18,996 bases of DNA from Isotricha intestinalis (Eukaryota > Ciliophora > Litostomatea > Vestibuliferida > Isotrichidae). Both the position numbers and the translations under genes were made by a program. Below the pieces are notes generated by a model that was not told the origin of the DNA, ran no database searches, and saw only the letters and a program-made list of their open reading frames with translations. Shown here piece after piece: positions 16,679 through 18,996 of this stretch. Where the stretch lies: positions 1 through 18,996 of the forward strand of contig JAJJLU010000779.1 in NCBI GenBank assembly GCA_023807065.1, in the 5' to 3' direction. How positions within the stretch are numbered: the first letter of the stretch is position 1; each line of letters opens with the position of its first letter.

Positions 16679-17248
16679 ATGTATCTCCACTTATCAAAAA
16701 TAAAACTTTTAATATTTCTAAATCTTCAAATCATTTTTGAATCAAGTTATTGTGGATCCTATATTCCAAAAGATGCAGGAACATGTACTCACTTTACAAA
16801 TTCAAAAGAAATATGTTGTTTTCTAAGAGGTGCTTTTAATGGTCAATATCATTCAATGTGTTATCCATTTTCAAGAGCTACATATTATAAATTAGGAAGA
16901 TCTGTTAAAATAAATGGATTTACATATCGATTGGATTGTGGAAGTAAAAGAGGTGCAACTTGTGGTGATGTTGTTAATCCTAAAACTTATAAAGATTGTG
17001 GAGTTTATAGTAATAAAAAAAATTCATGCTGTTTTTATTCTTATTATGCTAATTCTACTGTTAATGAAACTAATTGTGTCTGGTTAGGAACTAGTGATAT
17101 TGGAATTATTACTTATTATAAAACTGTTAATGATACTGGTACTAGTGATGGAACTTATTTAAGTAGTTTACAAGTTATTTGTGATTCTAAGTTTTTGTGG
17201 GTTAATTTTGGAATTTTGGCTTTGTGTTTTATTGGCTTGGTTTTGTAA
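16679..17248 (+). CDS. Small secreted/anchored protein with two six-cysteine modules
   Basis: This 189-residue protein has an N-terminal signal peptide (hydrophobic about 9-20, cleavage near 23-24) and a hydrophobic C-terminus (172-189) ending without a cytoplasmic tail, as in GPI-anchor signals; possible anchor sites lie near D169-S170. The body has twelve cysteines in two matching sets. Module A is C25, C36, C46-C47, C61, C87. Module B is C95, C107, C117-C118, C133, C168. Both contain C-x9-CCF followed by a Cys 13-14 residues later, so the modules look duplicated. N-glycosylation sequons are at N125, N129 and N151. A cell-surface, disulfide-rich protein is likely. I do not recognise the family. 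It starts after an A-rich leader of its own. Confidence 0.75.
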   Translation: MYLHLSKIKLLIFLNLQIIFESSYCGSYIPKDAGTCTHFTNSKEICCFLRGAFNGQYHSMCYPFSRATYYKLGRSVKINGFTYRLDCGSKRGATCGDVVNPKTYKDCGVYSNKKNSCCFYSYYANSTVNETNCVWLGTSDIGIITYYKTVNDTGTSDGTYLSSLQVICDSKFLWVNFGILALCFIGLVL

Positions 17249-17609
17249 TTTTTTACCCTTTTTTTTCATCTTTTAAAAGTTTATATTTTTTTAAATGTTA
17301 ATGTTAATTAAATTAAAAATTATAAATGTTCAATTATATAAATGTGTAATATTACTTATTGAAATAATATATTAAGTAATATGAAAACATTTATTTTTGT
17401 TCAATAATTGTCTTTTTCTATTTTAAAAAAATAAAATTAATTGATAAAATAAATAGGGATTTTATTCAGAAAAAGGAAAAAAATATATATGCTTAAAAAC
17501 AAAAATTATTATTTCATAAATTTTATTTAACCCTGATAATAATAATCTCACATATTATTATTTCAATATAAATTCCATTAATTTTGATAATTAAATAATT
17601 CTAATAATA
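17249..17609. other. Convergent intergenic region with inverted repeat (361 bp)
   Basis: This spacer lies between the 3' ends of two converging genes, so it holds both 3' UTRs and termination regions. It is A/T-rich, with no reading frame and no tRNA-like fold. The notable structure is the long inverted repeat at 17331-17410, listed separately. The rest (17411-17609) contains A-tracts and one short GC-containing stretch (AACCCTGATAATAATAATCT near 17529-17548), in which I see no recognised signal. Confidence 0.5.
17331..17410. repeat. Imperfect inverted repeat / hairpin
   Basis: Three nested arm pairs are exact. ATATTACTTA at 17349-17358 pairs with TAAGTAATAT at 17373-17382 (10 bp, 14-base loop). 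ATAAATGT at 17338-17345 pairs with ACATTTAT at 17387-17394, with a small internal loop. CAATTAT at 17331-17337 pairs with ATAATTG at 17404-17410. Together this gives about 25 paired bases. It lies between two convergent genes and could act as a terminator-like hairpin in either transcript. In DNA this A/T-rich some pairing is expected by chance, but three nested arms are more than I would expect. Confidence 0.45.
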
Positions 17610-18620
17610 TTATTCAACACTATTATCATCGATTAAATTTCTTTCAACATTATCTTGAAAATATTGAGGAGAATTAATATTTCCAGGAGGGAAAAAATTG
17701 GCAACAACATAATAAAAACCATCAGTACAGATTTCAATACCAAAACCAACTTCTGAAGTACTTTTCCAAACCAATTGAGTAAAATGACCTATTCCTTCTT
17801 TAAATCCTGGATCATCAAAATTATAATTCTTTATTTCATTATACCAATTATCTGTAGTAAATTTTCCTGAAATTGGAAAATGATTACTCATAAAAATATT
17901 TTCTCCTAAAGGTTTATCATTATATTTATTTCCTGAATGAATAAAATTATTACTTTCTGCTAATTTTTTTGCGTATTCTTGTGCAATTTCACATAAATCT
18001 TTGTTTAATTTTAATGGTTCTGAATTATGTCTTTTTCTATATCTATTATGAGATTCTAAAGCTTCATTAATAAATTTATCTTTTTCTTCTTCTGATAATT
18101 CATATATAACTTTTTCTTTATTGTCTAAATTTGATGGTTCATTAATATCTTTATTTATAATATTTTTGTTTTTATTTTTATTGTAATTCATTAAATTAAG
18201 ATAATTGTTTTTATTAAAACTTTGAGATAAATGATTTGGATAAATATTATTATTATTATAACTTTGAGATAAATGTTTTGGATAAAATTTATTAATATTA
18301 TAATTGCTTGAAATAATTTGACTTTTGAATATACTTTTATCATTATAATTATTATTTTGATTTAAATGAATATTATTTTTTGAAATAAATTTATCTTTTT
18401 TTTGTTGAGAATCCTTTTTTTTTTTTTTTGTAAATGTTTCAACATTATTATCATCAAATGATTTATTATTTTTATTATGCTTTAATAACTGATTAATTCT
18501 ATAATCGTTAACTAAATGACTATTTGTATTATTCTTCATTGAATGATTATTCTTATTTTCCTCAAATGAGTTTTTTTCAGCTTTTTGGCTTTTTTTTTTT
18601 TTTGACGAACATAATCCCAT
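17610..18620 (-). CDS. GAPR-1-like CAP protein with lipidation-type N-terminus
   Basis: This 336-residue protein has a complete C-terminal CAP domain (about 182-318). It opens with INEALESHNRYRKRHNSEPL. The cavity residues are H228 (NFIHSG), E240 (LGENI), E262 (WYNEI) and H279. Signature CAP1 is GHFTQLVWKST (278-288) and CAP2 is YYVVANFFPPGNI (303-315). It lacks the extra disulfides of secreted venom-allergen-type members and resembles cytosolic, Golgi-associated GAPR-1. The N-terminus MGLCSSKKKK fits N-myristoylation at Gly2, palmitoylation at Cys4 and a basic patch, so membrane attachment from the cytosol is likely. Residues 11-180 are an Asn/Lys-rich disordered spacer that includes a duplicated 14-residue unit (113-140). 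It is convergent with the cysteine-rich gene. Confidence 0.9.
   Translation of the reverse strand: MGLCSSKKKKSQKAEKNSFEENKNNHSMKNNTNSHLVNDYRINQLLKHNKNNKSFDDNNVETFTKKKKKDSQQKKDKFISKNNIHLNQNNNYNDKSIFKSQIISSNYNINKFYPKHLSQSYNNNNIYPNHLSQSFNKNNYLNLMNYNKNKNKNIINKDINEPSNLDNKEKVIYELSEEEKDKFINEALESHNRYRKRHNSEPLKLNKDLCEIAQEYAKKLAESNNFIHSGNKYNDKPLGENIFMSNHFPISGKFTTDNWYNEIKNYNFDDPGFKEGIGHFTQLVWKSTSEVGFGIEICTDGFYYVVANFFPPGNINSPQYFQDNVERNLIDDNSVE
18201..18284 (-). repeat. Two-copy 42-bp in-frame tandem repeat
   Basis: Two adjacent 42-base units (18243-18284 and 18201-18242) encode YPKHLSQSYNNNNI and YPNHLSQSFNKNNY, residues 113-140 of the CAP protein. Both share AACTTTGAGATAAATG on the plus strand. The unit is a whole number of codons, so copy number can change without a frameshift. 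It lies in the disordered spacer, not the CAP fold. Confidence 0.8.
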
Positions 18621-18686
18621 TGAATAAATTTAATTTTTTTAAATTAAAAAACTAAAAATAACAAAAAATATAAAATTTAAATCATT

Positions 18687-18996
18687 TTATTTAATAACAA
18701 GAACATATAATTCACATATTAAGCAAAAAACAAAAAAGAAAGCTCCAACAAAAGTGATAAACAAAGGTAAAAATTTAGATTCATGTATTTTATCTTGTTT
18801 AATTAAAATATAGAACATTAATCCAGGAAAAATAAAAGAAATAGCATTAGCAGCAGTACAACCAACTAAACTAAAAAGAATTTTTAAACCAGGAATAATA
18901 ACAGTGATTATTCCAATTAGACAATATATTATTATTATTATTATAAATTTAGTAGAATTTTGCATTTCTACTTCTTCAATATATTTTTCTTCTTCT
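18687..18996 (-). CDS. Amino-acid/auxin permease-type transporter, C-terminal part (partial)
   Basis: The frame stays open to the right edge, so only the last ~103 residues are present; the rest lies beyond base 18996. The Met encoded at 18963-18965 is internal, since the upstream codons continue as EEEKYIEEVE. Three hydrophobic segments are visible, followed by a TAA stop: KFIIIIIIYCLIGIITVIIP, LFSLVGCTAANAISFIFPGL and LPLFITFVGAFFFVFCLICE. The segment GLKILFSLVGCTAANAISFIFPGL matches the conserved late-helix pattern of AAAP/SLC38-type transporters (FSLVG.t....l.FilP...y). These are proton- or sodium-coupled amino-acid carriers of plasma or lysosomal membranes; substrate cannot be told from this part. 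It is 66 bases upstream of the CAP gene on the same strand. Confidence 0.8.
   Translation of the reverse strand, partial: EEEKYIEEVEMQNSTKFIIIIIIYCLIGIITVIIPGLKILFSLVGCTAANAISFIFPGLMFYILIKQDKIHESKFLPLFITFVGAFFFVFCLICELYVLVIK

Noticed and set aside
1..18996. Mitochondrial, apicomplexan, Dictyostelium or anaerobic fungal origin
   Set aside because: POLE2, CAF1 and a debranching relative are nuclear genes, and these groups have different telomere repeats as far as I know (for example the TTAGGG/TTTAGGG types). Anaerobic fungi cannot be fully excluded on composition alone, but the C4A-type telomere fits a ciliate better.

Overview
This window is one end of a eukaryotic nuclear chromosome. It opens with a C-rich telomere, six complete copies of CCCCAAT plus a partial copy. 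It continues into extremely AT-rich, tightly packed protein-coding DNA. Eleven genes are visible, ten complete and one cut by the right edge. All are uninterrupted reading frames with no intron that I can detect. Ten stop with TAA and one with TAG; none uses TGA and none needs a reassigned codon. A short C4A-type telomere, a first gene ending 115 bases from the telomere, no introns and Asn/Lys/Ile-rich proteins together suggest a ciliate macronuclear chromosome in a lineage that keeps the standard stop codons, such as a litostome or rumen ciliate like Entodinium. The species is an inference; the telomere, code and intron statements are read directly.

Layout. 1-48 telomere. 49-163 subtelomere. 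164-1528 (-) unrecognised helical protein. 1529-1884 divergent promoter region. 1885-2964 (+) CAF1 deadenylase of the CCR4-NOT complex. 3248-5461 (+) protein with two degenerate CAP modules and a degenerate EF-hand tail. 5644-7299 (+) DNA polymerase epsilon subunit B, with an E2F-like GC motif just upstream. 7393-9918 (+) EF-hand protein with a possible doublecortin-like module. 10003-11007 (+) basic coiled-coil protein. 11150-12901 (+) protein with two von Willebrand A-like modules. 13115-16474 (+) a glycogen-debranching-enzyme relative. 16679-17248 (+) small secreted or anchored protein with twelve patterned cysteines. 17249-17609 convergent intergenic DNA with a long inverted repeat. 17610-18620 (-) GAPR-1-like CAP protein with a myristoylation-type N-terminus. 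18687-18996 (-) C-terminal end of an amino-acid/auxin-permease-type transporter.

The most striking gene is 13115-16474. It aligns with the N-terminal 60-65% of eukaryotic glycogen debranching enzyme. It keeps the two catalytic aspartates of the 4-alpha-glucanotransferase, but the positions of the acid/base glutamate, the invariant arginine and both conserved histidines are substituted. It lacks the C-terminal amylo-1,6-glucosidase domain and carries an AMPK-beta/CBM48-like glucan-binding module in the middle. The parsimonious reading is a non-catalytic, glucan-binding pseudo-debranching enzyme, perhaps a scaffold or regulator on storage polysaccharide.

The genes do not form an obvious pathway. 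Housekeeping genes (deadenylase, replicative polymerase subunit) sit beside lineage-type Ca2+-linked, CAP-family and surface genes. A broader pattern runs through most genes on both strands: third codon positions favour A near the 5' end and T near the 3' end.
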